DNA of 36,301 bases from Limosilactobacillus fermentum (GTDB lineage: Bacteria > Bacillota > Bacilli > Lactobacillales > Lactobacillaceae). Positions 1 to 7,813 of the stretch are shown one piece after another. Made by a program: the position numbers and the translations under genes. Every line of letters starts with the position of its first letter. Within the stretch, counting starts at the first letter, position 1. The notes below the pieces were generated by a model. It did not search any database, had not been told where the DNA came from, and saw only the letters and a list, made by a program, of their open reading frames with translations. The DNA is taken from assembly GCF_013394085.1 (NCBI RefSeq), contig NZ_CP040910.1:293332-329632 (forward strand), written 5' to 3'.

Positions 1-43
1 GGCTTGCCATTTTGACCCAGACCAGTTATTATTCTTCAGTCTT

Positions 44-62
44 AATCGTAAGGATTACGATT
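44..62 (+). promoter_or_regulatory. Zur-type operator
   Basis: The perfect inverted repeat AATCGTAA-GGA-TTACGATT contains TCGTAA-N3-TTACGA, the core of the Bacillus Zur box. It lies about 30 bases before the start of the metal-transport operon. The inference is repression by a zinc-loaded Fur-family regulator; no such regulator gene lies in the window. I could not assign a clear -35/-10 pair around it. Confidence 0.8.
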
Positions 63-92
63 TAATGGGAAATAAGACTGGAGGATTTTGTG

Positions 93-998
93 ATGAAGCG
101 AAAATACTGGGGAATTGGGGCGCTTGTGGTCGTCCTCGCCGTAATCGTGGGCTTAATGGTGACGGGGTGGAGCCCGTCTAAGTCCCACCAAAAGCCAATC
201 CGCGTGGTGACGAGCCTGAACTTCTACGGAGAAGTAGCCAAGGCCGTGGCTGGGGATCACGGGACGGTGACCTCCTTTATTAACAGTTCGGCCGTTGAAC
301 CCCACGAGTTCCAACCAACGACCAAGCAGGCCAAGCAGGTTGCCATCGCTAACGTGGCGATTGAAAACGGGCTGGGTTACGACGCTTGGATGAGTAAGAT
401 GGTCAAGGCCGACAGCAAGAACAAGATCACCCTGATTAACGTCGGTGAACAAGTCGCCAAGGAAAAAGACGGCGCTAACGAACACGTTTGGTACCGCCCG
501 GCAACGATGAGCACTTTGGCCACCACCTTAGCCAAGCAATTTAGCAAGCTGGATCCCGACCACAAGGCCGACTACGAAAAAAACGCCAAGGCTTACCAAG
601 CCAAATTACAAAAGCTCGACAAGGTAATTGCACAAGCCAAGCAAAACGTGGGCGATAACCGCTTAGTGGACGTTAGCGAACCGGTCTTCGATTACGCCTT
701 GGAAAACTTGGGTTACCAAATCAATGACCAACACTTTGAAAAGGCCGTTGAAGATGACAGTGATCCGTCACCAAAGGACATCCAACAAATCCAAGATGAC
801 ATTACCAACCACCGGATCGCCTTCTTTGTTAACAACAGCCAAGAAAGCGGCAAAACGGTGGAAAACCTGGTTAAGTTAGCCAAGGAAAACAACGTTCCGG
901 TCTTAAACGTAACTGAATCCGAACCAGACGGGGAGGACTACGTTTCTTGGATGACCAAGCAATACCAAGCCTTGCTTAAAATCCAACGAGGTGAATAA
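93..998 (+). CDS. znuA: Metal ABC transporter substrate-binding protein (ZnuA/AdcA-like)
   Basis: Extracellular solute-binding protein of the cluster A-I (ZnuA/PsaA/TroA) family that would capture Zn2+ or Mn2+ for the ZnuBC-type transporter encoded next. The ATG at 93 is preferred over the GTG at 90 because GGAGG at 80-84 is 8 bases upstream. The protein has 301 residues with an N-terminal hydrophobic segment (about 9-25) but no lipobox Cys, so it is anchored by an uncleaved segment or secreted, unlike most Gram-positive family members. Probable metal ligands are His71 (EPHEFQP), His131 (NEHVWY), Glu196 (VSEPVF) and Glu275 (VTES). There is no His-rich loop. It is first in a three-gene operon behind a Zur box. 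The family is certain; the metal is uncertain because the ligand set resembles manganese binders while the operator suggests zinc. Confidence 0.85.
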   Translation: MKRKYWGIGALVVVLAVIVGLMVTGWSPSKSHQKPIRVVTSLNFYGEVAKAVAGDHGTVTSFINSSAVEPHEFQPTTKQAKQVAIANVAIENGLGYDAWMSKMVKADSKNKITLINVGEQVAKEKDGANEHVWYRPATMSTLATTLAKQFSKLDPDHKADYEKNAKAYQAKLQKLDKVIAQAKQNVGDNRLVDVSEPVFDYALENLGYQINDQHFEKAVEDDSDPSPKDIQQIQDDITNHRIAFFVNNSQESGKTVENLVKLAKENNVPVLNVTESEPDGEDYVSWMTKQYQALLKIQRGE

Positions 999-1000
999 TT

Positions 1001-1666
1001 ATCCCAATTGTAAACGTCGAAAACTTAACACTAGCTTACGGCGATAAAGAAGTCATTACGGGCCTGAATTTTCAGGTTAACCCGGGTGACTTTTTAGTCG
1101 TTGTGGGGGAAAACGGGGTCGGGAAGACGACGATGGTCCGCTCCTTGTTAGGGCAATTAAAGCCCCGCCAGGGCCAGATCAAGCTGGCTTCAGACATCAA
1201 GATCGGCTACGTCCCCCAGTTCCGGAACTTGGATAGCGAATACCCCCTGTCGGTTCGCAATTTTGTGGCCCTAAACTTACCGACCAACCGGATACCGTGG
1301 TTGAACCGAACGGAGCGGCAAAGGGTTAAGCAAATTGTGGCCGCGACCGACCTGACCCGGATTGCCGACCGGCCACTCGGTATGGCGTCGGGGGGCGAAA
1401 AGCAACGGGCCTACTTGGCTCAGGCCCTGTTAGCCGACCCGCAACTCTTGATTTTAGATGAATCAACGGCCAGCCTCGATAACGAAATGAAGTACGACTT
1501 GCTTGACCTGGTGGAAGACTTCCGGGCCAAGGGAGGGGCCGTCCTCTTTGTCACCCATGATTGGGACCTTGCTCGCCACTATGGGACCCGTTACTTACAC
1601 CTAGAAGCGGGGCAGGCGACGAGCGGACCAATCAGCGAACTACCGATGGGCGAGGAGGAAGAATAA
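1001..1666 (+). CDS. znuC: Metal ABC transporter ATP-binding protein, non-canonical start
   Basis: Cytoplasmic ATPase of the ZnuABC-type importer. Reading from 1001 gives 221 residues, normal for the family: an N-terminal strand with A-loop (VENLTLAYGD), Walker A GENGVGKTT (36-44), signature SGGEK (130-134), Walker B LLILDE ending Asp153-Glu154, and the switch His in FVTHD. The first in-frame ATG/GTG/TTG is the GTG at 1103, immediately before Walker A, which would remove the first beta strands. The ribosome binding site GAGGTG at 988-993 instead points to the ATC at 1001 (7 bases away) or the ATT at 998, three bases after the znuA coding end. The start is therefore a rare near-cognate codon, or an ATG lost by mutation or sequence error. 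Its end overlaps znuB by one base (TAATG). Confidence 0.75.
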   Translation: MPIVNVENLTLAYGDKEVITGLNFQVNPGDFLVVVGENGVGKTTMVRSLLGQLKPRQGQIKLASDIKIGYVPQFRNLDSEYPLSVRNFVALNLPTNRIPWLNRTERQRVKQIVAATDLTRIADRPLGMASGGEKQRAYLAQALLADPQLLILDESTASLDNEMKYDLLDLVEDFRAKGGAVLFVTHDWDLARHYGTRYLHLEAGQATSGPISELPMGEEEE

Positions 1667-2460
1667 TGTTTGAACTGTCATTTATGCGTTACGCCTTTAT
1701 TGCTTCGACCTTCATTGCGATCGTATCGGGAGTGATCGGGGTCTTTGTGGTCGCCCGGCGGATGTCGTTTTTGACCCACACCCTGTCTGAAATTGGCTTT
1801 GCCGGGGCCTCGTTTGCCGTTTTTGCCGGCTGGCAGGCCCTAAACGGGATGCTCTTGTTTACCATGCTGTCGTCGGTAATGGTCGGGCAGATGAGCATTA
1901 AAGAATCCCGGCGCGAAGCTGTGATTTCGGCGGTTTCGGCCCTGTTTATCGGGTTGGGGATCCTCTTTTTATCCCTGTCTAACCAAACGGCTAGCTCAGC
2001 GACGAGCATCCTCTTTGGTTCGGTGGTGGGGATTTCCAAGCGGGAAGTGTGGCAGCTGGTCTTATTGTCGCTGTTAGTCCTGGCGGTGGTCTTTCTCATG
2101 TACCGGCGCCTCAAGTTTGATTCCTTTGATCCGGTGGGGGCCCGGGTTAACGGGGTCAACGGAACGCTCGTGTCGGTAACCTTTTTAATCCTGGTCGCCC
2201 TGTCCGTTTCCGTGGCGGCCCAGATCGTGGGCTCCCTGCTAATCTTTATCCTCTTAACCCTCCCGGCGGCCGCGGCTAAGTACTACGCCACCGGGACCGC
2301 CAAGATGATCGGCTTAGCGATTTTATTTGCCCTGTTGGGGACTTGGTTGGGCCTTTACCTGGGCTACGTCACTAACTGGCCGATCTCGTTTTTCATCGCC
2401 GTGATTGAAGTCGTGATCTACGTCAGCGCCCTTTACTATCACCACCGGGTGGTTGCTTAA
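1666..2460 (+). CDS. znuB: Metal ABC transporter permease
   Basis: Membrane subunit of the ABC-3 (ZnuB/MntB) family that forms the metal channel with the upstream ATPase and binding protein. The start is the ATG at 1666, which shares its A with the znuC stop (TAATG) and has GGAGG about 8 bases upstream. An in-frame extension reaching back to 1561 lies inside znuC and is rejected. The 264-residue protein is very hydrophobic with about seven or eight membrane segments. The loop VARRMSFLTHTLSEIGFAG (about residues 27-45) matches the conserved ABC-3 region. The one-base overlap suggests translational coupling to znuC, which could matter given that gene's weak start. A strong terminator follows. 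Confidence 0.9.
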   Translation: MFELSFMRYAFIASTFIAIVSGVIGVFVVARRMSFLTHTLSEIGFAGASFAVFAGWQALNGMLLFTMLSSVMVGQMSIKESRREAVISAVSALFIGLGILFLSLSNQTASSATSILFGSVVGISKREVWQLVLLSLLVLAVVFLMYRRLKFDSFDPVGARVNGVNGTLVSVTFLILVALSVSVAAQIVGSLLIFILLTLPAAAAKYYATGTAKMIGLAILFALLGTWLGLYLGYVTNWPISFFIAVIEVVIYVSALYYHHRVVA

Positions 2461-2493
2461 GTGACCACGGGTGCTTTCTAATATCAGTAACTT

Positions 2494-2540
2494 AAAAAAA
2501 GCCATTCCGAACCATGTTCGGAATGGCTTTTTTTATTTTT
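2494..2540. terminator. Bidirectional intrinsic terminator after znuB
   Basis: A perfect 12-bp stem (2501-2512 with 2516-2527) with a 3-base loop is flanked by seven A on the left and seven T on the right. It ends the znuACB operon and separates it from purR. Confidence 0.93.
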
Positions 2541-2586
2541 CGGATAAATCGTTTAACGTTGGGTAATTTTTGATAATAATTAGGCA

Positions 2587-2610
2587 AAAGACGAACAATT
2601 ATGGTATTAT
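2587..2610 (+). promoter_or_regulatory. PurBox-like site and extended -10 of purR
   Basis: Bases 2587-2599 (AAAGACGAACAAT) match 11 of 13 positions of the B. subtilis PurBox AWWWCCGAACWWT. They are followed at 2605-2610 by TATTAT with a TG dinucleotide at the extended -10 position. I saw no good -35. The position suggests autoregulation of purR, as in related bacteria. Only one box is clear, whereas PurR usually binds two opposed boxes. Confidence 0.45.
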
Positions 2611-2684
2611 GGCAAGGTAAATCACTTAGGAAGACCCAAAATTCGCTGGCCAGGTTGACCGGCATCAAGTAAAGAGGTAAGAAG

Positions 2685-3521
2685 ATGAAAGTAAGACGTA
2701 GTAACCGGCTGGTTGACATGACGCGCTACCTGCTCGAACACCCCCGTGAATTGGTATCCCTGAAGTACTTTGGGGAACGTTACGGCTCGGCTAAGTCCTC
2801 GATTTCTGAAGACTTAAGCATTATTCGGACCACCTTAGCTGATTGGGGGGTCGGCCGTTTAGAAACCCTACCAGGTGCTTCTGGTGGTGCACGTTTGACG
2901 CCACTGTACGCCGAGGAAAACGCCACCCGGGTTATTGATGAGCTAGTGGCAGCCGTTAACGACGATTCCCGGCTCCTGCCTGGGGGCTACGTTTACTTGT
3001 CCGACTTGTTAGGGCGTCCGGAAATCCTCCGCGAAGTTGGTCGCTTGGTGGCCACCCAGTACGTCGATAAGGACGTGGACGTGGTTATGACCGTGGAAAC
3101 CAAGGGAATTCCGATCGCCCAGAGCGTGGCGATGTATTTAAACAAGCCGTTTGTGATCGTGCGGAACTCGTCACACATCACCGAGGGATCAACCGTGTCG
3201 GTGAACTACGTGTCGGGGTCATCGCAACGGATTAAGAAGATGGAACTTTCCCGCCGGACCCTCAAGGAAGGGGCCAACGTGGTGATCGTCGACGACTTCT
3301 TAAAGGGTGGGGGAACCCTCAACGGGATGCAATCCCTGATCAACGAATTCGGCGCCCACTTAATTGGGATGACCGTCTTTGCCGAGGGTCAATTCTCCGG
3401 CCAACGCTTAGTAGAAGACTGCACCTCCTTGATCAAGGTGACGGCCGAGGACGGCGTTAACAAGAAGATTAGCGCCCAACCGGGGAATTACCTGGCCAAG
3501 GTGTTTGGGGACCAAGACTAA
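2685..3521 (+). CDS. purR: Pur operon repressor
   Basis: Transcription regulator of purine biosynthesis genes that binds PurBox DNA and is released by PRPP. Its 278 residues match the usual size. Residues 1-75 form a winged-helix domain (RSNRLVDMTRYLLEHP onwards). The remainder is a type I phosphoribosyltransferase fold with the PRPP-binding loop VIVDDFLKGGGT at 200-211. The ATG has an AGAGGTAAG ribosome binding site. glmU starts 15 bases after its stop, and prs, which makes the effector PRPP, follows glmU. This purR-glmU-prs order is known from B. subtilis, where yabJ and spoVG lie between purR and glmU; both are absent here. A PurBox-like element upstream suggests autoregulation. Confidence 0.96.
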   Translation: MKVRRSNRLVDMTRYLLEHPRELVSLKYFGERYGSAKSSISEDLSIIRTTLADWGVGRLETLPGASGGARLTPLYAEENATRVIDELVAAVNDDSRLLPGGYVYLSDLLGRPEILREVGRLVATQYVDKDVDVVMTVETKGIPIAQSVAMYLNKPFVIVRNSSHITEGSTVSVNYVSGSSQRIKKMELSRRTLKEGANVVIVDDFLKGGGTLNGMQSLINEFGAHLIGMTVFAEGQFSGQRLVEDCTSLIKVTAEDGVNKKISAQPGNYLAKVFGDQD

Positions 3522-3536
3522 GAAAGGATGGCAACG

Positions 3537-4904
3537 ATGGTAAACAAGAACGCAATTATTCTGGCAGCCGGGAAGGGAACCCGGATGAAGTCCAAGCTCC
3601 ACAAGGTCTTACACCAGGTTTGTGGTAAGACGATGGTGGAGCACGTCTTGACCCAACTGCAAGCGGCCGACATCCAAAACATCGTGACCGTGGTTGGTTA
3701 CGGTGCCGACACCGTTAAAGACGCCTTGGGTGATCAAGTGCGCTACGCCTTACAAAAGCAACAACTGGGGACCGGGCACGCGGTGATACAAACAGAAGAC
3801 CTACTAGGTGAATTAGCTGGTCAGACCCTGGTGGTTTCCGGGGACACCCCCTTATTTACGGCGGCGACCTTCAACCACCTCTTCCAATACCACGAACAAC
3901 GCCACGCGGCCGTAACGATCTTAACTTCCAAGGCACCGGACCCAACCGGTTACGGGCGGATCGTCCGCAACGAAATTGGGATTGTGGAACGGATCGTCGA
4001 ACAAAAAGACGCCAGCGTTGAAGAACAGGCCATCCACGAAATCAACACCGGGGTCTACTGCTTCGATAACCAAAAGCTTTTTGCGGCCCTCAAGCGCTTG
4101 ACCAACGATAACGCCCAGGGGGAATACTACCTAACCGACGTAATCGGGATCTTAAAGGAGGAAGGCGAAATCGTTACCGCCTACCAAATGGAAGACTTTG
4201 ATGAGTCAATGGGGGTTAACGACCGGAGCGCCCTTGCCAAAGCCACTAAGATTATGCAAAAGCGGATCAACACCCAGCTGATGAAGGATGGGGTGACCCT
4301 GGTGGATCCTGAAACGGCCTACATCGATACCGACGTACAAATCGGCCAAGACACGGTCATTGAAGGGAACGTGGTCATCAAGGGGCGGACGACGATCGGG
4401 GCCGACTGCTTGATTGGCGCCGGTTCGCGGATTGAAGACAGCACCTTACACGATGACGTGACCATCATGTCTTCGACCCTGGAAAGGTCAGAGGTCCACT
4501 CCGGGGCTGACGTGGGACCAAACAGTCACCTGCGTCCGGAAGCCGAACTAGGCGAAAACGTCCACGTCGGTAATTTCTGCGAGGTCAAGAAGGCCTACAT
4601 TGGAGCCGGAACCAAGGTCGGTCACCTGTCCTACATTGGCGACGCTACCTTGGGTAAAAACATCAACGTAGGCTGCGGGGTTGTCTTCGTCAATTACGAC
4701 GGCACCAACAAGCTCCACACCAACGTTGGGGATCACGCCTTTATCGGTTCTAACTCCAACATTGTGGCGCCGGTCAACATTGCCGCCGATTCCTTTGTGG
4801 CCGCCGGTTCCACCATCACGGACAGCACCGAACAATTTGATATGGCGATTGCCCGCGCCCGCCAAGTCAATAAGCCGGGTTACGCCAAAAAACTCCCCTG
4901 GTAA
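3537..4904 (+). CDS. glmU: Bifunctional UDP-N-acetylglucosamine pyrophosphorylase / glucosamine-1-phosphate acetyltransferase
   Basis: Makes UDP-GlcNAc, the precursor of peptidoglycan and wall polymers, in the cytoplasm. The N-terminal nucleotidyltransferase domain begins with LAAGKGTRM (residues 9-17) and carries the sugar-binding GTGHAV and SGDTPL segments. The C-terminal half (from about residue 250) is a left-handed beta-helix acetyltransferase with many hexapeptide turns and ends in KKLPW. The ATG at 3537 is chosen because AGAAAGG at 3521-3527 is 9 bases upstream; the ATG at 3528 would abut that site. This gives 455 residues, the standard length. It lies in one unit with purR and probably prs. 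The product feeds MurA, encoded at 12321. Confidence 0.96.
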   Translation: MVNKNAIILAAGKGTRMKSKLHKVLHQVCGKTMVEHVLTQLQAADIQNIVTVVGYGADTVKDALGDQVRYALQKQQLGTGHAVIQTEDLLGELAGQTLVVSGDTPLFTAATFNHLFQYHEQRHAAVTILTSKAPDPTGYGRIVRNEIGIVERIVEQKDASVEEQAIHEINTGVYCFDNQKLFAALKRLTNDNAQGEYYLTDVIGILKEEGEIVTAYQMEDFDESMGVNDRSALAKATKIMQKRINTQLMKDGVTLVDPETAYIDTDVQIGQDTVIEGNVVIKGRTTIGADCLIGAGSRIEDSTLHDDVTIMSSTLERSEVHSGADVGPNSHLRPEAELGENVHVGNFCEVKKAYIGAGTKVGHLSYIGDATLGKNINVGCGVVFVNYDGTNKLHTNVGDHAFIGSNSNIVAPVNIAADSFVAAGSTITDSTEQFDMAIARARQVNKPGYAKKLPW

Positions 4905-4979
4905 GAGCTTGCTTTTTAGGGGGGGAATAACTATCATAAAAAGTGATGAGTTAAGATCTTTACGATATCGGAGGACCTA

Positions 4980-5966
4980 ATGAAAGAACGTTATTTTGAC
5001 CCTAAATTAAAGATTTTTTCCCTCAGCTCCAACCGGCCGTTAGCGGAAAAAATTGCCGCCTACGTTGGGGTGGAACTGGGAAAGCTTTCCGTGGACCGTT
5101 TTAGTGACGGCGAAATTCAAATTAACATTGAAGAGAGTATTCGGGGCGATAACGTCTACGTGATCCAATCGACGTCGGCCCCGGTCAACGACAATTTGAT
5201 GGAGCTCCTGATCTTAGTCGATGCCCTGCGCCGGGCCAGCGCTAACACGATCAACGTGGTACTCCCGTACTACGGTTACGCACGTCAAGACCGCAAGGCC
5301 CGCTCCCGTGAACCAATCACGGCCAAGTTGGTGGCCAACATGCTCCAAAATTCCGGGGTTGACCGGGTGGTGGCACTCGACTTGCACGCCGCCCAGATCC
5401 AAGGGTTCTTTGACATCCCCGTCGACCACTTGATGGGTGCCCCGCTGTTAGCCGACTACTTCATTCGCGAAGGGGTGGCTGACAAGACCGTTGTTGTTTC
5501 ACCGGACCACGGTGGGGTGACCCGGGCCCGGGCCCTGGCCGAATTCTTGAAGGCGCCGATTGCCATCATTGATAAGCGGCGCCCGAAGGCCAACGTTGCC
5601 CAAATTATGAACATCATTGGGAACGTTAAGGGCAAGAAGTGCATCATGATTGACGACATGATCGACACGGCCGGTACGATTTCCAAGGGGTCTCAGGCCC
5701 TAATTGACGCCGGAGCCGAAGAGGTTTACGCTTCTTGTACCCACGCCGTCTTGTCTGGTCCGGCAATCGAACGGTTGGCCAACTCCCCGCTCAAGGAAGT
5801 GGTGGTGACCGACACGATTCGCCTACCAGAAGAAAAACAAATTACAAAGATTAAGCAGGTTTCGGTGGCACCGTTAATTGCCGATGCTATCAAACGAATT
5901 AACGAAAATCGCGCAGTTAGTCCCCTGTTTAATAACCGTTTCCGGCAAGAAAATATTGAAAAATAA
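4980..5966 (+). CDS. prs: Ribose-phosphate pyrophosphokinase
   Basis: Makes PRPP from ribose 5-phosphate and ATP, the shared precursor of purines, pyrimidines, NAD, His and Trp. Its 328 residues are slightly longer than the B. subtilis enzyme. Visible motifs are the flexible loop [17 protein letters not shown] (96-112), the [11 protein letters not shown] region (134-144) and the ribose-phosphate binding loop [10 protein letters not shown] (224-233). All are intact, indicating a class I enzyme with Mg2+ and phosphate dependence. The ATG is preceded by a clear GGAGG. It follows glmU by 75 bases and is closed by a strong terminator. PRPP is also the PurR effector and the co-substrate of Hpt (30360). 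Confidence 0.97.
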   Translation: MKERYFDPKLKIFSLSSNRPLAEKIAAYVGVELGKLSVDRFSDGEIQINIEESIRGDNVYVIQSTSAPVNDNLMELLILVDALRRASANTINVVLPYYGYARQDRKARSREPITAKLVANMLQNSGVDRVVALDLHAAQIQGFFDIPVDHLMGAPLLADYFIREGVADKTVVVSPDHGGVTRARALAEFLKAPIAIIDKRRPKANVAQIMNIIGNVKGKKCIMIDDMIDTAGTISKGSQALIDAGAEEVYASCTHAVLSGPAIERLANSPLKEVVVTDTIRLPEEKQITKIKQVSVAPLIADAIKRINENRAVSPLFNNRFRQENIEK

Positions 5967-5975
5967 GTTAGCACA

Positions 5976-6013
5976 GGGGGCGTGGCCAGGTGGTCACGCC
6001 CCCTTTTCCTTTC
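5976..6013 (+). terminator. Intrinsic terminator after prs
   Basis: A 12-bp GC-rich stem (5976-5987 with 5992-6003, one G-U pair) with a 4-base loop is followed by TTTTCCTTT. It closes the purR-glmU-prs unit. Confidence 0.92.
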
Positions 6014-6041
6014 GATCAACAATGTTAGATTGGGTGAGGAA

Positions 6042-6050
6042 TGGTATAAT
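6042..6050 (+). promoter_or_regulatory. Extended -10 promoter of the lipoprotein gene
   Basis: TGG-TATAAT, a consensus -10 with the TG extension, lies 26 bases before the start codon. No good -35 hexamer is visible at 16-18 bases upstream. Confidence 0.65.
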
Positions 6051-6075
6051 GTGACAAGACAAAGGAGGAAATAAG

Positions 6076-6804
6076 ATGAACAGAAGCTTTTTCAAGAAGG
6101 CAATGGTCGGCACCGCCGCCTTGGCAACGGTGTTAAGCCTTGCTGCTTGTGGTAGCAAGGGAGCCAGCTCTTCGTCCAGCAGTTCAACGAATGAGAGCTC
6201 CTCGACCAGTTCAAAAAAGACGGTCACGGCGGCCGACAAGATCGCCGCGGCAGAAAAGTTGATTGAACAGGGCAAGTACCAACAAGCCTTGGACGAAGTG
6301 AACAGCGTTACTAAGTCCACGAGTGAAAGTCGCGCCCTTGCCACCGACCTTCAAAACTACATTGCGGCTAAAAAGGCCTACAACAACGGCAACTACGATC
6401 AAGCCCTGACGAACCTGAATACGGCTTCTTCCAGCTCCTCGGCCATTAAGGAAGCTTACCAGAGCCTGCGGAGTAAGATTGCGGCGGCTGAATCAAGCAG
6501 CTCGACCACGAGTTCTAGTGCCACTTCTTCAGCAACGAGTGCGACGACCGCGGCAGCTACTAGTAGTTCCAGCAGTTCCGCAGCCAACGCATCCGTGGCC
6601 CAAAGCACGAGCGAAGACGTGATTGACGCCTTTGCCACTAAGATGGGCTTTAACCAACAAGGATACGGCATTATCCCGGTTCAAAAGAACGGGAGCGTTT
6701 ACCGCTTTGAAGTGCGGCAAAATAACCAGGACAACACGGTGGCTAACCTGATCGGGATTTACGAATACAACGCCGAGACGGGTAGCGTAACGAAGATTTC
6801 TTAA
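6076..6804 (+). CDS. Ser-rich lipoprotein with tetratricopeptide-like helices
   Basis: Not recognised as a named protein. The signal sequence (MNRSFFKKA, then a hydrophobic core) ends in lipobox LAAC with Cys25, so it should be a lipid-anchored surface protein. After a Ser/Thr/Asn-rich linker (about 27-47), residues 50-140 contain two repeats of the kind KLIEQGKYQQALDEV and KAYNNGNYDQALTNL, which look like TPR helices. A second linker almost entirely of Ser, Thr and Ala covers about 140-175. The C-terminal 65 residues (from EDVIDAFATKMGF) form a compact domain ending in YNAETGSVTKIS, similar in style to small lactobacillus lipoprotein domains. ATG with GGAGGAAATAAG upstream; own promoter and terminator. 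Function unknown; a wall-spanning binding or sensing role is only a guess. Confidence 0.8.
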   Translation: MNRSFFKKAMVGTAALATVLSLAACGSKGASSSSSSSTNESSSTSSKKTVTAADKIAAAEKLIEQGKYQQALDEVNSVTKSTSESRALATDLQNYIAAKKAYNNGNYDQALTNLNTASSSSSAIKEAYQSLRSKIAAAESSSSTTSSSATSSATSATTAAATSSSSSSAANASVAQSTSEDVIDAFATKMGFNQQGYGIIPVQKNGSVYRFEVRQNNQDNTVANLIGIYEYNAETGSVTKIS

Positions 6805-6836
6805 TGATTGGGAAACCAACTTCCCTAATCAATGAA

Positions 6837-6892
6837 CCAAAAATAGCTGAAGATCAACGTTAAAAAACGTGATCTCCAGCTATTTTTTTTTG
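6837..6892. terminator. Bidirectional hairpin terminator, member of a dispersed repeat
   Basis: The left arm reads AAAAATAGCTGAAGATCA and the right arm TGATCTCCAGCTATTTTT, with an inner AACGTT/AACGT pairing and a run of nine T. It separates the lipoprotein gene from the convergent Cof gene and can end both. Nearly the same sequence recurs at 22574-22623, with a diverged copy at 15362-15414. A smaller imperfect hairpin (TGATTGGGAA with TTCCCTAATCA) sits just before it at 6805-6831. Confidence 0.85.
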
Positions 6893-6899
6893 GTCTCAT

Positions 6900-6977
6900 T
6901 TAAATAAACGGTGCGTGGCGCACCAATCTCCGTCCTAGCTTAGTCATCCGGGCTGCTTCGGAGGTCAGTTTCCACTT
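6900..6977 (-). repeat. Repeat tail copy A
   Basis: Non-coding stretch between the hairpin and the Cof gene. It shares CCTAGCTTAGTCA-NN-CGG-N-CTGC (6934-6956) with the tail at 22659-22681, at a similar distance from the adjacent minus-strand stop. It also shares the 13-mer ACGGTGCGTGGCG (6908-6920) with 14009-14021. On the minus strand it can be read without a start codon as a short basic peptide with core ARMTKLGRR. It may be the remnant of a repeated element. Confidence 0.55.
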
Positions 6978-6980
6978 CCT

Positions 6981-7802
6981 TTAAGCCAAGGCAAACTTCT
7001 CGACGGCCTCGGCGACCCCGTCGTGGTTATTGTCGGCGACCAGTTCGTCGGCCAGTTGAATCGTCGACGGGATCGAGTTGCTCATTGCCACCCCGATGCC
7101 GGCGTAGGTGATCATCGATTCGTCGTTTTGGGCGTTACCAATCGCCATCATTTCGGTACGGGCGACCCCCAGTTCCTGGCCTAGGGAAGCCAGCGCCGCC
7201 CCCTTGCTAGCCGACGGGTTAACGAATTCCAGGTAGTAAGGTTCGGAGCGGACGATGTTAAAGGCCCGCTTAATGGGCGCCGTTAGTTTAGCGCTAAAGC
7301 CATCAATGGCGGCTGGTTCATCGGTGATCATCAGCTTGGAAATAACTAAGTCGTTTTTGATGGTGTTTAACTGGTCAATGGACTTGTAGGTGATCGGCAA
7401 GGAAACCAGGCTCGATTCGTAAACGGCGTAGGAACTGATGTCTTGGTTTAAGACATACATCGCGTCGGCGGTTTCGGCCAGGAGGTGGACGTCCGCTTTG
7501 AGGGCAACGGCGGAGAGGTCGACGAGTTTTTCAAAGGGGAGGGTGAATTGGGAAATTACCTGCCCGGAGGTGGTTTGGGCCAGGGCCCCGTTGAAAGAAA
7601 TTACGTACTGATCAGCTAAGTTGTTGATGCCGAGTTGATCCAAGTACTTGTGGACCCCGGTCATGGGCCGCCCCGTACACAAAACCACCTTGATGCCTTG
7701 GGCGGTGGCTTTTTGCAGGGTCTCCTTGGTCTTTTCGGTGATTTCTAATTGGTCGTTGATCAGGGTGCCGTCAATGTCAATGGCGATTAATTTAATGGAC
7801 AT
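6981..7802 (-). CDS. Cof-type HAD-superfamily sugar/nucleotide phosphatase
   Basis: Cytoplasmic Mg2+-dependent phosphatase of the Cof (HAD IIB) family, acting on small phosphorylated metabolites; the substrate cannot be told from sequence. The nucleophile motif DIDGTL gives Asp9 and Asp11, motif II is the CTGRP region (Thr43), motif III is Lys200 and motif IV reads GNAQND (222-227). In most family members motif IV is GDxxND, so its first Asp is Asn223 here. The length of 273 is typical. The ATG has GGAGG about 5 bases upstream, and the gene lies 11 bases behind the HD-domain gene, so the two are co-transcribed on the minus strand. Confidence 0.9.
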   Translation of the reverse strand: MSIKLIAIDIDGTLINDQLEITEKTKETLQKATAQGIKVVLCTGRPMTGVHKYLDQLGINNLADQYVISFNGALAQTTSGQVISQFTLPFEKLVDLSAVALKADVHLLAETADAMYVLNQDISSYAVYESSLVSLPITYKSIDQLNTIKNDLVISKLMITDEPAAIDGFSAKLTAPIKRAFNIVRSEPYYLEFVNPSASKGAALASLGQELGVARTEMMAIGNAQNDESMITYAGIGVAMSNSIPSTIQLADELVADNNHDGVAEAVEKFALA

Positions 7803-7813
7803 GGTCTGCCTCC

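Noticed and set aside
1103-1666. Short znuC starting at the GTG at 1103
   Set aside because: It would begin at Walker A and lose conserved N-terminal strands, and it has no ribosome binding site; the upstream sequence is homologous coding sequence.
3528-3536. Earlier ATG of glmU
   Set aside because: It directly abuts the AGAAAGG ribosome binding site; the ATG at 3537 has proper spacing and gives the usual protein length.
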